Source: Bifidobacterium goeldii (lineage in GTDB: Bacteria > Actinomycetota > Actinomycetes > Actinomycetales > Bifidobacteriaceae). Taken from it: DNA of 64,000 nt. The number at the start of each line of letters is the position of its first letter. The stretch's first letter is position 1. This document shows positions 7,460 to 16,929 of the stretch, one piece after another. A model generated the notes under the pieces. It searched no databases. It saw only the letters and a program-made list of their open reading frames with translations, and was not told the DNA's origin. Where the stretch lies: assembly GCF_003951095.1 (NCBI RefSeq), contig NZ_QXGL01000005.1:62001-126000 (forward strand), written 5' to 3'. The position numbers and the translations under genes were made by a program.

Positions 7460-10400
7460 TTACAGTACGCGCACCGTGATGATATCGGGGTTGTTGTTAT
7501 CCACACCGATATCAGTGGGGGATAGAGCAGCAGACTTCGAACTCTTGGAATTCGAATCACTGTCACCAAACGGGACATTATTCAAATCAGACTTGTTGTA
7601 CTGTTCATCCTTCAACGAATTACCGTTATCGGAACTGTTATTCAAGCTGAAATACGCCAAAACAAAAAGTCCAACCATCACCACAAGGGCGATAAGAATA
7701 ACCGTAATCCTCACCGGCAAACTATTCCACAATGGCTTATCTGGCAGATGCGCTTCATCATCCATTTCAGCAGCATGCTGATGAACCTGCGTAGGCGCAA
7801 AACTTGGCGGCATCGTCGGCGGCAACGGCTCAATCGGCGTACCAGTCATACCAGGCAGCGACATCGCCGTCGTAGAATCCAGCGCATTCACAGCGTCGAT
7901 ATTCGCGTTCATGGCCGCAATATCCGCGCGCTGAATCGGCGCAGTCATACGACTACGACTCACCGGAACGCGCACCGGCGCCTGCGTTCCAGCAGCGTTC
8001 GGCAGCGGAGCACCGTGAGCGGCCGCTTCAGTAGCAGCATCCGTATGCGCCGCAAACGCTTCCAGCGCAGCCGGCGAATGCGTAGCATGCGCGCTCGCAG
8101 CCGATCCACGAGCCGGTACCGACGACGGCGGATATGCGGGCGGAATACTCGGCGGCATTACCGCACCGACCATAGCGCTACCAGCAGCCGCTCCAGGTAC
8201 TCCTGCAGTACCAACCTGCGGCACCTCACCAGTACTACCAGCTACAACATTCGAAAAACCGCGACGCAGCGGCTCGCTCGCAGTGCCAGAACCGTCAGCG
8301 CTCACCGCACCAAACGGCGAATCCACTGGCATTTCAGCCAGCACATCAGCCCCCTCCGGAGCGGCAGAAGCAACACCCGCATCGGTCGCCGGCGGAATCA
8401 GCATCGTCTCATAGCCAGACGGGCCACCCGCATACGGCGCGCCAGCTGCCGGTACCGTTTGACCGTTTGCAGCCGGGGCAGCTCCAGCCAACTCTGCTTC
8501 AGTTGGTCGCGCTTGCGGGGCGCTGGTAGGCGGGAATGACATCGGTTGCGACGGTGGCGTAGTGATTGGCAGCGCATCATCAGCAACTTCAAACATGGTC
8601 TGCTCAGCAGAATTATCCTCAGCCGGCTCGCCATCCTTATGCCAAAACGACACAATGTGCCCCACCTTGGACTGCAACGCAGCCAGCGTACTGTTCGGAG
8701 CGGCAGTATCCGGTTCGGGCAGCGGTAGCGGCTGCTCAAACTTGTCAATCACAGGCAGCTCAGACGGTACATCGCCCGGCAATTGGCCAATAAACGCTTC
8801 CTGCAAGCGACGCTGCTCCTGCTCAAAGCGCGCTTCCGCGCCAGCAGTACGGCCCGCAGCAGAAATCGCCAAATCAGGCAGCTTTTGCGATACTGCAAAA
8901 TCGTCAGGCAGCTCAACAATATCGTCGCCGCTCAAATCATTCATGCGCGCATCAACAATGGACGCAGTACCGGCAACAGCCGGCAGCGCAATGTCATGCT
9001 CTTGCAGCTTATTAAACGGAATCCACGAGCCCAACAACGCACTGAACTCTGCCAGCGACACCATGGGTACAGCGGTATTTCCATCAGTATCCTGCAAGCC
9101 AAGGCCACGCTTGCAAATCACCAAAAACTCCGGTGGCGTATCAGCCGGCAGTTTCGCCAAATCAAACGTCATATCAGGCGAGGATGGCGTGTGCGTGAGC
9201 AGCGCGTACAAAACAGCAGACAGCTGGCGAATCACATGCTCCTCATACGACGTGTTTTCCGTGCGCGCACTATTGCACACGTCAACCAGTGCGGAAACAA
9301 TCGGCGTATCAGCAAGCTGAATGCCATCAATGCTGACACGAATCGTATCCGTGCTCAATGCAGTGTGCAACAGATTCGTATCAAGCAGCTCTTGCACTGC
9401 CTCAGTAGTCTGGCATAGCACCGAGCGAATAGCCTCAAAGCTTAAGAATTTGCCCGATTCGCCAGTCATATACTCGGTGAGCGATAGGCCAGCATCCTCT
9501 TCGGTAATCACCAGTGCAATATCGCCAACATGCTGCAATTGGAGCACGCGCGTGCAATACCGACTGTTAGCGAGCACGAGTGCGGAAGCAGCCGCGTTGA
9601 CCTGCGGCAGAATCGATTCGTCGTTGATAATAAACATCTGGCAATCTTGTGCCAGCATACGATCGGTGACGATCCAAGCGCTGAGGCCAGTTTCCTCGCG
9701 CAGCGACGACACCAGCGTGTAGCGTCCGACGACGGTATCTCCCAGTTGCGGCTTCATGGTTCCTCTGTTTGTACGCGGCGCAGACCTGTGATGAATTGGC
9801 TGCGGCATGGCTGACATTGTAGTGGTGGGGATGGTCGTGCGAAGGGGGAGCGCTTGCGCATGATCAGCAAGCTCCGACGCCGCACCATCCGTGGGTGTTT
9901 GCGCTAACATAGATGGCTCGTCTACAGTGCCTGTAGCGGGGCTATCGGTACCGTTGTCATCGCTGGCAGCGTTGTCACTATTGCTAGCGTTGTCATCGGT
10001 GGATGGCGCAGCATCAGCCGGCGCGACCGTGCCAGTGGTACCCGCCGCAGGTGCAGGACCATCGCCACCGTTGTCGCCACCGTTGTCGCCACCGTCAGCG
10101 CCACCGTCAGCGCCACCAGCGCCGCCGTCAGCAGTGCCATCAGTACTCGCGCCACCATCAGTACCAGCAGCGTTCGCGCTGCTAGCACCTCTACGCCGTA
10201 CGCGGTGCATTACCGAATCCACGAGATCCGTAAACTCACTGACGCGCAGCATCCACAACAGTGCCGCATACACGGCGGCCACAATAATCGTCAACACCGC
10301 GCAAATCACAATGGACTGAGCCCAATTCATATGCCCGCGCCCACCATCTACGCTGGCGCCCACCATATGCGTCACTAGTGGGTTAAACAGCAGTCCGCAG

Positions 10401-11836
10401 GCGCCTGCGCACACGCCAGCAATAGCTGCCTTCACGTGCATCGTCACAATCCGTCGGCCATCAAGCCGTCCGCCAAATCGACGCCGTAGCAACCAGAACA
10501 CCCATGGGAATGTAATCACATACGACAAACTCAGCGACAGTGCAACCATCAGCACCCAGTCTTTTGGCTGAGTAAGTCGCAATGCCACCAGCAGCAGCGT
10601 CAACTGCACCGCGTTATCAACCGCAGAGAACAGGAACGGGCTCTTACCATCCTCATACGCGTAAAACGAGCGCTGTACCAGCAAGAACGCGCTCGTAGGC
10701 ACCAAGCCAACCATGAGGCCGATAAGCGGCCCAGAGATCAACACAGCGCCATGCAGCGTCGCGGAAGGAATCAGCGCTTTGACCAGCGGCACCGGCATAG
10801 CCACCATCGCCGCAGTAAAGAAGATCATCGCCAAACCAGTAGTGCGCAGCGAAGAGCTCAAATCAGCGCGCGCATCGGCAATCCGCTGTTCGCTAATTGC
10901 GCGCGACAAGCGCGGGAACACTGCCGTCGTAATCGAAACAGCAATAATCGAATACGGCAGAATATAAATCGTGTACGCGTACTGGTAGCTCGCGTTACCC
11001 GCAATGCCATACAAGTCGCCACCCGCAGTTGGCGCGCCCGTGTTCACACGCGAGTTGACGATACCCATGAACTGGTTGAGCACCACCATCGCCATGCTCC
11101 ACACAGCCACCTGGCCCATCGAGCGCAATCCCAAGCCATGCACGCCCCAACGTGGTCGATACCGCAAGCCAAGTCGGAACAGTGGCACGAACAAAATCAG
11201 CGCTTGGAAGGCAACGCCAGCAGTCCACGCGCCAGCGGTAAGCGCCACCTTGTCAGGCGTCCAAAACTCCATCGGCTGGCGGCCAGCATTACCAAACAGT
11301 GCAATAAACGCGCCAAAACCAATGCAGCTGACTACGTTCGCACCCACCGAACTCCACGCGTACGTGGCAAACCGGCCTTTTGCCGCCAGAATCTGCCCGA
11401 GCACGGTGTATAAGCCGTAGAAGAGAATCTGCGGCATGCACCACAGCGTGAACGCGTTCGCGAGCGCGCGCTGTGCTGGGTTCCAGCTCGAGTCCAGATA
11501 CAGTGCGGTCAGCAGCGGTGTGCCAGCCATCATCAGCAGCGTGATCGCCAGCAGCAGCACGCCGGAGAGCGTGATGAGCTTGTTCAGACGATCTTCAGCG
11601 TCATCTTCTTTCAGCGTGCGCACGATCTGCGGCACAAGCACCGCGTTAAAAATGCCAGTAGACAGCAGATTAAAAATGACCTGAGGAATCTGTGCGCCAG
11701 CCTGATACGCGTTGGCCGCGATGCCGGTGGTGCCCAGCGCGCCAACCAAGAAAATCGTGCGGATCTGACCGGTTACACGAGAGGCGGCCGTTCCGCAGGC
11801 CATGATCAGCGAGTTGCGACCTACCGTAGTGCTCAT
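7460..11836 (-). CDS. murJ: Lipid II flippase MurJ fused to a pseudokinase domain
   Basis: 1458 residues. Residues about 1-540 are the multi-pass MviN/MurJ domain that moves lipid II across the membrane in peptidoglycan synthesis. A low-complexity Gly/Ala/Asp linker follows (about 550-690). A kinase-like domain starts near 693 (GDTVVGRYTLVSSL) but lacks the Lys of VAIK, the HRD loop and the DFG motif, so it is a pseudokinase. A Pro/Ala-rich cytosolic stretch and one membrane segment (about 1373-1395) come next. This architecture is known from mycobacterial MviN (Rv3910), where the pseudokinase binds an FHA protein when phosphorylated. Here the outside tail is only about 60 residues, much shorter than the folded domain of the mycobacterial protein. 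ATG overlaps the stop of the upstream DUF6049 gene (ATGA), so the two are co-translated. A Ser/Thr kinase gene lies at 23-25 kb. Confidence 0.93.
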   Translation of the reverse strand: MSTTVGRNSLIMACGTAASRVTGQIRTIFLVGALGTTGIAANAYQAGAQIPQVIFNLLSTGIFNAVLVPQIVRTLKEDDAEDRLNKLITLSGVLLLAITLLMMAGTPLLTALYLDSSWNPAQRALANAFTLWCMPQILFYGLYTVLGQILAAKGRFATYAWSSVGANVVSCIGFGAFIALFGNAGRQPMEFWTPDKVALTAGAWTAGVAFQALILFVPLFRLGLRYRPRWGVHGLGLRSMGQVAVWSMAMVVLNQFMGIVNSRVNTGAPTAGGDLYGIAGNASYQYAYTIYILPYSIIAVSITTAVFPRLSRAISEQRIADARADLSSSLRTTGLAMIFFTAAMVAMPVPLVKALIPSATLHGAVLISGPLIGLMVGLVPTSAFLLVQRSFYAYEDGKSPFLFSAVDNAVQLTLLLVALRLTQPKDWVLMVALSLSLSYVITFPWVFWLLRRRFGGRLDGRRIVTMHVKAAIAGVCAGACGLLFNPLVTHMVGASVDGGRGHMNWAQSIVICAVLTIIVAAVYAALLWMLRVSEFTDLVDSVMHRVRRRGASSANAAGTDGGASTDGTADGGAGGADGGADGGDNGGDNGGDGPAPAAGTTGTVAPADAAPSTDDNASNSDNAASDDNGTDSPATGTVDEPSMLAQTPTDGAASELADHAQALPLRTTIPTTTMSAMPQPIHHRSAPRTNRGTMKPQLGDTVVGRYTLVSSLREETGLSAWIVTDRMLAQDCQMFIINDESILPQVNAAASALVLANSRYCTRVLQLQHVGDIALVITEEDAGLSLTEYMTGESGKFLSFEAIRSVLCQTTEAVQELLDTNLLHTALSTDTIRVSIDGIQLADTPIVSALVDVCNSARTENTSYEEHVIRQLSAVLYALLTHTPSSPDMTFDLAKLPADTPPEFLVICKRGLGLQDTDGNTAVPMVSLAEFSALLGSWIPFNKLQEHDIALPAVAGTASIVDARMNDLSGDDIVELPDDFAVSQKLPDLAISAAGRTAGAEARFEQEQRRLQEAFIGQLPGDVPSELPVIDKFEQPLPLPEPDTAAPNSTLAALQSKVGHIVSFWHKDGEPAEDNSAEQTMFEVADDALPITTPPSQPMSFPPTSAPQARPTEAELAGAAPAANGQTVPAAGAPYAGGPSGYETMLIPPATDAGVASAAPEGADVLAEMPVDSPFGAVSADGSGTASEPLRRGFSNVVAGSTGEVPQVGTAGVPGAAAGSAMVGAVMPPSIPPAYPPSSVPARGSAASAHATHSPAALEAFAAHTDAATEAAAHGAPLPNAAGTQAPVRVPVSRSRMTAPIQRADIAAMNANIDAVNALDSTTAMSLPGMTGTPIEPLPPTMPPSFAPTQVHQHAAEMDDEAHLPDKPLWNSLPVRITVILIALVVMVGLFVLAYFSLNNSSDNGNSLKDEQYNKSDLNNVPFGDSDSNSKSSKSAALSPTDIGVDNNNPDIITVRVL
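10064..10125 (-). repeat. 12-bp tandem repeats in the murJ linker
   Basis: About five units of CCACCG plus TTGTCG or TCAGCG on the plus strand, encoding the GGDNGGDNGGADGGA linker of MurJ. Copy number could vary by slippage without shifting the frame. Confidence 0.7.
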
Positions 11837-14421
11837 TCGTCAGGGTCCTTCTTTCGATGGAATTGGCGCCACAATCCAAGTACGCCGAGAAGCAGGGAGA
11901 AGCCTATCATAAGGAACCCGCTCATATCACTGATGCGCAGCACGCTCGTAATCGACGTGTCTTGCGTAACGCCGAACGCCTTGTCGTTGCGATCTAACAA
12001 GTTGATATGCGCAGTTGTGCGTCCTGAAGTGGCAACACGAATCGTGAAGGTGACCTGCGTTTCGCCATGCGCGGGAACATCAGCCTCGGTGAAACGTGAG
12101 GTGACGATTTCCATCGAATCAGTGAGCGACGATACTTTGACGTGCACGGGGTACGGGTGATCGTTACTAATAGTCACCGGCATTTTCGCAGTTTCGCTGA
12201 CCACGCTAATCGACTCGGTAGGCGTGATGCGCACGCCGGCAAGCATGCCTGAGCCCAGGCTCGTAGCGCCTTGAATCAGCCCTTCGCGTTCCTCATTGCC
12301 GGCTTGCTGTGACAGCGCGTGCAGTGCGAGCGTGGTGTGCGCGGCTCGCACGCGGCTCATCCACCGCTTGGCAGCCTTGGTGCTTGCGCTCGCTTCCGTA
12401 AGCACGGAGGAAGCAAATCGATCGATATCTTTGCGGCTGGCAGTCAGATCATGCAGCGTACTGTTCAGCGTTTGCGACCGCTTGGCGCTGAGTTTGCTGC
12501 TCTGCGGCACAGTTTTGAGCGCAGTATCACCGGTCTGATACGACTCTGCGTTGGCAAGCTGGTCCAGACTGGTCAGCTGCAGCCAAGACGACTGTTCGAG
12601 CGCGGTCATCAGCGTGTCAATCACTGCGGGGGAGGTGTTCTCACCAAAGCAAACCAGCAGGTTACGCGTGGTGTATGGCTGCTCCATTTGATAGAACGCG
12701 CTTTGCGCCACAAAACGCGCAATACGCCCGGCAGCACTCTGCTCGCTGTCGGCGTTGCTGCTGGTGGCTTTGCCCTTGGCGAGCTTGCCGAGTTCTTGCT
12801 GTTCGGCGAGCACGGTGACTTCGCCTGCATCGGTGGGCACTACGTATTTGCCGGTGTGCACGGTGGCGGTAGCGCTCGAATCGAAATCGTGCGCGGCGAT
12901 CACCATGCCGTACCCCTGCTGTTTGGCGGCCGCGAGGGCTTGCAGTGTCCAGTCCCCGTTGCCTTGCCATGCGATGGTTGTGCCAGTGCTGGTAATGCCG
13001 TTGAGCGCGGATTGCGCGCTCCAATCGGCGGTGTTCACGCCTGCGTTCTCATAGCTGCTGGCGTCGTTTTTGGCAGCGTATGCGGTGATATCGAATCCTG
13101 CTGGCTGCATGACTGCGTTGACGCGCGTGGACTGGCCGGTAGCGAGCGCAAGCGCTGGATCGGCGACGACTTGCAGGCTCGCGTGCTTGGCGATGACCTG
13201 CTGCAGCTGCGTGAGTGTGCCGTTTTTCTTCGGCGTGGCTACGCCGGACGACGATGGTGCGGTGTTCGGCTGGGATTGCTGCGACTGCGACTGGGACTGG
13301 GACTGTGACTGCGACTGGGACTGTGCGGAATCGTTCGCAGAGTTTTGCGATTGCTGGTTTTGCTGACTGCCAGCAGATTCGCTGTTTGCTGAGCCTTCAG
13401 ATGATGTGCTAGCCGAATCATTATTGTTCGCTGAGTGAGTAGCTGAACTATTGGCGTCAGCAGCGTTATCCGAGTCAGTATTCGTGTTGTTCGTGTCGGC
13501 TTTATTCTCGCCAGTGGTACTACCAGTGCTGCCACTGGTGTTGTTGGAGGATTTACTAGACGATTTGCCAGACGATTTCGATGAGCTTGACGTACTCGAG
13601 TTGTCGCTTTGCGATACGAGAGCGTCGATAGCGTCAGTGTTAGTCTGCCAAGTCGTGCTTGTCATTGGCGTTACCATCGTGATGTTCATCGCCGGCGTTG
13701 CCGCATTCGACAGTCCATCAGTGGAGCGCGTCAAAAAACTATGCAACTGGATTGGCTCTACATCGGCAGCATCAGTGTCATGCGCTGTGCTTGCGCTGGA
13801 ATCGTTCGCATTAGGAATTCGCGGCCCATACGTAACCTGCAGCGGCTTCGGCCCCCACACCACAATTGCTTTCAACGCCGCACTATCCGCAGCCGCATCC
13901 ACACTCACCGTCACCTTACCGCCGGCTGGAATTTGCGGAACATCAACCTGCCCAAGCACGGTTTTAGTAGGAATCGCAACATCGCCCTGCGCCCAATGCT
14001 GCATATCAGCGCGCGATACAAAAATATGCGTGGGATTATAGGCCACCGTAAGCGTACCCGCAGCGCGCGTAGTCTCCGTATTGTTGACGATCGTGGCGCT
14101 CAAGTGATAGCCGGAAGTAGCCGTGACTACCGCCGTTGACTGCGCAATCGACATCGTCACACCAGTGTGCTTGTCAGCAACGGTCGACGTACTCGCAGCA
14201 TCGTCATCATCCACAGCGCTCACTGTCGAACCGCTAGTGTTGTTGGAATTGCCAGCTGCGATAGCGGCCGGCGCAACAACGCCAGCGCACGCCAAGCTCG
14301 CCATGCAGGCGACTGCGGCGAGAATAGCGACAACAACACGCCACAGAGGCGACGAGCACAACATATGCGCATGGTGCACGGTATGCACGCCGGGAGCGTG
14401 CCAGGATTTTCTCGAGGTCAT
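11833..14421 (-). CDS. DUF6049 family secreted membrane-anchored protein
   Basis: 862 residues with an N-terminal signal segment (about 20-50), a long extracellular region and one C-terminal membrane segment (FLMIGFSLLLGVLGLW) followed by RQFHRKKDPDE. It matches the DUF6049 family (Rv3909-like) found directly upstream of murJ in actinobacteria. The function is unknown but probably belongs to envelope assembly. The extracellular part contains about 150 residues of Ser/Asn/Thr/Asp low complexity, including a Gln-Ser alternating tract near 365-386. ATG at 14421 overlaps the Nudix stop (ATGA) and its own stop overlaps murJ, so Nudix, this gene and murJ form one coupled operon. A TTG 30 bases upstream is a less likely start. 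Confidence 0.88.
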   Translation of the reverse strand: MTSRKSWHAPGVHTVHHAHMLCSSPLWRVVVAILAAVACMASLACAGVVAPAAIAAGNSNNTSGSTVSAVDDDDAASTSTVADKHTGVTMSIAQSTAVVTATSGYHLSATIVNNTETTRAAGTLTVAYNPTHIFVSRADMQHWAQGDVAIPTKTVLGQVDVPQIPAGGKVTVSVDAAADSAALKAIVVWGPKPLQVTYGPRIPNANDSSASTAHDTDAADVEPIQLHSFLTRSTDGLSNAATPAMNITMVTPMTSTTWQTNTDAIDALVSQSDNSSTSSSSKSSGKSSSKSSNNTSGSTGSTTGENKADTNNTNTDSDNAADANSSATHSANNNDSASTSSEGSANSESAGSQQNQQSQNSANDSAQSQSQSQSQSQSQSQQSQPNTAPSSSGVATPKKNGTLTQLQQVIAKHASLQVVADPALALATGQSTRVNAVMQPAGFDITAYAAKNDASSYENAGVNTADWSAQSALNGITSTGTTIAWQGNGDWTLQALAAAKQQGYGMVIAAHDFDSSATATVHTGKYVVPTDAGEVTVLAEQQELGKLAKGKATSSNADSEQSAAGRIARFVAQSAFYQMEQPYTTRNLLVCFGENTSPAVIDTLMTALEQSSWLQLTSLDQLANAESYQTGDTALKTVPQSSKLSAKRSQTLNSTLHDLTASRKDIDRFASSVLTEASASTKAAKRWMSRVRAAHTTLALHALSQQAGNEEREGLIQGATSLGSGMLAGVRITPTESISVVSETAKMPVTISNDHPYPVHVKVSSLTDSMEIVTSRFTEADVPAHGETQVTFTIRVATSGRTTAHINLLDRNDKAFGVTQDTSITSVLRISDMSGFLMIGFSLLLGVLGLWRQFHRKKDPDE
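13262..13325 (-). repeat. Six-base codon-pair repeats encoding a Gln-Ser tract
   Basis: About ten tandem copies of GACTGN-type hexamers (GACTGG, GACTGC, GACTGT) encode alternating Gln and Ser in the DUF6049 protein. Length may vary between strains in multiples of two residues. Confidence 0.7.
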
Positions 14422-15086
14422 CCCTGCTTCAATTTCCTTGCGTAGAGCCAAGCGATCTTGCGTTCATTAGGATAGCTGAGAACGTCATCCAAGTCATCGA
14501 AATTCACCCAGATCGCGTCCTCTGCCTCATGGTCAGGATCGCCGTCAACGGTTAGCTCGCCGCCAATCTGACGCAATGCGAAATGGTGAACGAGCTTATG
14601 CACGCGCTGGCTTGTTCCCGTAAACCAGTAGTCGATCGTGGCAATCGACTCAACCACTTCACCGAGAATGCCGGTTTCCTCGTGCACTTCGCGCACAGCA
14701 GTCTGCTGCGGCGTTTCACCTTTTTCAATATGCCCCTTAGGCAAGCACCATTCCAAGTGTCCGTTGCGCGAATGACGCGCGATAATCGCCACGCGGCCCT
14801 GTTCGTCGAACACCAGTCCGCCAGCGGAATATTCGCGCACTACTGGCAGTTCTTGCGCATCGAGTGACGCGAACGTTGTCGGACCATCGTTCGCTCGCCG
14901 AGGTGGCATCATTGCGGGAGTGGGCGCGGAAGGGTCGATCGGCACAACTTTACGTTGTTTTTTCGCCGATTTTGCCGGGCGTGGAGCCTGAGACGTATAC
15001 AACAGCTTGTCGGGCGCCAGCGGATTTTGGGCATGGTCGTCCGCAGCATGCGCAAGCATGCGCGCGAGGTCTGCGGGCGTAATCAT
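14418..15086 (-). CDS. Nudix hydrolase
   Basis: 222 residues. The Nudix box is complete: GHIEKGETPQQTAVREVHEETGI with the REVHEETG metal-binding helix, so it hydrolyses a nucleoside diphosphate linked to another group; the substrate is not evident. An N-terminal extension of about 80 residues, rich in Ala/Pro/Lys, precedes the domain. ATG at 15086 (MITPADLAR) is preferred, with AAGGTGGGAG upstream; a TTG 18 bases earlier is possible. It is the first gene of the Nudix-DUF6049-murJ operon, and the divergent cca gene starts 100 bases away. This order is conserved in actinobacteria and supports a housekeeping role. Confidence 0.92.
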   Translation of the reverse strand: MITPADLARMLAHAADDHAQNPLAPDKLLYTSQAPRPAKSAKKQRKVVPIDPSAPTPAMMPPRRANDGPTTFASLDAQELPVVREYSAGGLVFDEQGRVAIIARHSRNGHLEWCLPKGHIEKGETPQQTAVREVHEETGILGEVVESIATIDYWFTGTSQRVHKLVHHFALRQIGGELTVDGDPDHEAEDAIWVNFDDLDDVLSYPNERKIAWLYARKLKQG

Positions 15087-15186
15087 GTCTCCCACCTTAC
15101 TCAACCCTCTGTGCAGGTGGGGTAACGGTATGCTTGAATACGCATGAAAATGGCATTATTAGTGAGATTTTATGGAAAGGGCTCGT

Positions 15187-16602
15187 GTGAATTTCGAAGT
15201 GTGGCCTGAAGCCATTGAGCTGGGACGTCTGTTCGCCGAACGGGGATACGAACTCGCACTGGTCGGCGGGCCGGTGCGTGACCTGCTGTTGCACCGGCGT
15301 TCGCACGACCTTGATTTCTGCACTTCGGCGCGTCCTGAAGAGTTTGAGCCGATTCTGCGCCACTGGGGGCGTGATGGTTTTTGGGATATGGGCCGTAAGT
15401 TCGGCACGCTGGGTGCAATGCGCCGGCGCGCGGATGGTACTGAAGTGCAGGTTGAGGTAACAACCTATCGTTCGGATACGTATGATCCTGATTCGCGTAA
15501 GCCTGAAGTCAGCTACGGTGATTCGCTGGAAGGTGATCTGTCGCGCCGTGATTTCACCGTGAATGCGATGGCGCTGCGCGTGCCGCAGCTCGAGTTTGTG
15601 GATCCGTTTAACGGTGCGAACGATTTGGCTAAAGGCATATTGCGTACGCCGGTGGATCCTTACCAGTCGTTTGATGATGATCCACTGCGCATGATGCGCG
15701 CAGTGCGTTTTGTTGCGCAGCTTGGCTTTACGATTGCGCCCGATACGGCGGCGGCAATCAGTGACATGACCGATCGCATTGAAATTGTTTCCGCTGAGCG
15801 CGTACGCGACGAATTAACCAAGCTGCTGCTGTCGGATCGCCCGCGCGCTGGCATCGAAGCACTGGTGGAATCCGGGCTTGCAGACATTGTGTTCCCGGAG
15901 ATTCCCGCACTGCAGCTTGAAATTGATGAGTATCACCGTCATAAGGACGTGTTTGAGCATACGATGATCGTGCTCGACCGCGCAGTCGCATTGGAAACTG
16001 GCGATGACGGCCCCGTGCCGCGCCCGGACTTGACGCTGCGATTGGCTGCGCTGATGCACGATATCGGCAAGCCAAAGACTCGTCGATTCGAGCCGGGTGG
16101 CAAGGTGAGCTTCCATCATCACGATGCAGTCGGCGCGAAAATGACGCGTAAGCGACTCAAGGCGCTGCGCTTCGACCATCATCTTATTGAGGATGTCAGC
16201 GAGCTGGTGAACCTGCATTTGCGCTTCCACGGGTACGTAGACGAGCCGTGGACCGATTCTGCGGTGCGACGCTACGTCAAGGACGCAGGCCCGCTGTATG
16301 AGCGTCTAAACCGCCTTACGCGCGCTGACGCGACCACGCAAAACAAGCGCAAGGCGATGGTGTTCTCTTCCGCGATGGACGAGATGGAGCAGCGCGTGCG
16401 CGACCTCAAAGAAAAAGAGGACTTCGACGCGATTCGCCCTGACCTTGACGGTAACGAGATTATGGCATTGCTGGGTCTTGAACCTGGCCCGATGGTCGGC
16501 AAAGCGTATAAGCATATGCTTGAATACCGCCTTGATAATGGCCCGGTTGAGCATGATGTAGCGGTTGCTGAGCTAAACCGCTGGTACGCCGAGCAGCAGT
16601 AA
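15187..16602 (+). CDS. cca: CCA tRNA nucleotidyltransferase
   Basis: 471 residues; adds or repairs the CCA end of tRNAs. The class II nucleotidyltransferase head shows GGPVRDLLL (residues 27-35) and the metal pair D41/D43 in HDLDF. The body has DPLRMMRAVRF and the C-terminal part an HD phosphohydrolase motif (MHDIGKP near 290) followed by HHHDAVG. GTG at 15187 is chosen because GGAAAGGGCTC lies just upstream and the protein then begins with the conserved NFEVWPEAIELG; ATG at 15172 is an alternative with a weaker site. It is transcribed alone and divergently from the Nudix operon. Confidence 0.95.
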   Translation: MNFEVWPEAIELGRLFAERGYELALVGGPVRDLLLHRRSHDLDFCTSARPEEFEPILRHWGRDGFWDMGRKFGTLGAMRRRADGTEVQVEVTTYRSDTYDPDSRKPEVSYGDSLEGDLSRRDFTVNAMALRVPQLEFVDPFNGANDLAKGILRTPVDPYQSFDDDPLRMMRAVRFVAQLGFTIAPDTAAAISDMTDRIEIVSAERVRDELTKLLLSDRPRAGIEALVESGLADIVFPEIPALQLEIDEYHRHKDVFEHTMIVLDRAVALETGDDGPVPRPDLTLRLAALMHDIGKPKTRRFEPGGKVSFHHHDAVGAKMTRKRLKALRFDHHLIEDVSELVNLHLRFHGYVDEPWTDSAVRRYVKDAGPLYERLNRLTRADATTQNKRKAMVFSSAMDEMEQRVRDLKEKEDFDAIRPDLDGNEIMALLGLEPGPMVGKAYKHMLEYRLDNGPVEHDVAVAELNRWYAEQQ

Positions 16603-16638
16603 GCAATAGGTGGTACCCGCGCTTCGCGCGCCAGATCT

Positions 16639-16854
16639 CTAAGCCGAGGGAGCCAAGTATGTGGTGCACGTTAGTGTGGACGCGGTAGCCTCGGCTCCCT
16701 CGGTTAGGACAACGCCGTGTAGAAAACAGCCCGGTGGGCTGTTTTTAGGCGTTGTGCTCGCCGATAGGCGAGCCAGCAATAACGCTCGCGAAGCGAGTCC
16801 GCAGTTGCAGGACGCTGTCAGCCGTAGGCTGACTGAGGGAGCGTCCACCACAAT
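16639..16854. repeat. Dispersed repeat element, copy A (long form)
   Basis: Fills most of the 327-base gap after cca. Outer parts match the copy at 41323-41439: a left part CTAAGCCGAGGGAGCC, a middle GCGGTAGCCTCGGCTCCCTC, and a right part CTGACTGAGGGAGCGTCCAC ending in CACAAT. Between middle and right this copy has about 100 extra bases with several small hairpins, including AAAACAGCCC/GGGCTGTTTT, a terminator-like form for cca. It contains no coding sequence I can support. Confidence 0.7.
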
Positions 16855-16866
16855 CAATGTGGCCAA

Positions 16867-16903
16867 TAAAAAAATCGCATCGCGCGAAATGTGCGATGCG
16901 ATT
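16867..16903 (-). terminator. Terminator after the LytR_C gene
   Basis: An 11-bp stem (AATCGCATCGC at 16873-16883 with 16893-16903). On the minus strand it is followed by a run of T (plus-strand A at 16868-16874). It serves the minus-strand gene ending at 16930. Confidence 0.8.
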
Positions 16904-16929
16904 GTTGTATTCGCTAGGTCACATGCGGG

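Noticed and set aside
9891..10319. Plus-strand frame with Pro/Ser/Ala repeats opposite murJ
   Set aside because: It is the complement of the tandem-coded MurJ linker; no start signal and no independent support.
10064..13325. Tandem short repeats considered as a CRISPR array
   Set aside because: Units are 6-12 bases, contiguous and in frame with coding sequence. There are no spacers and no cas genes in the window.
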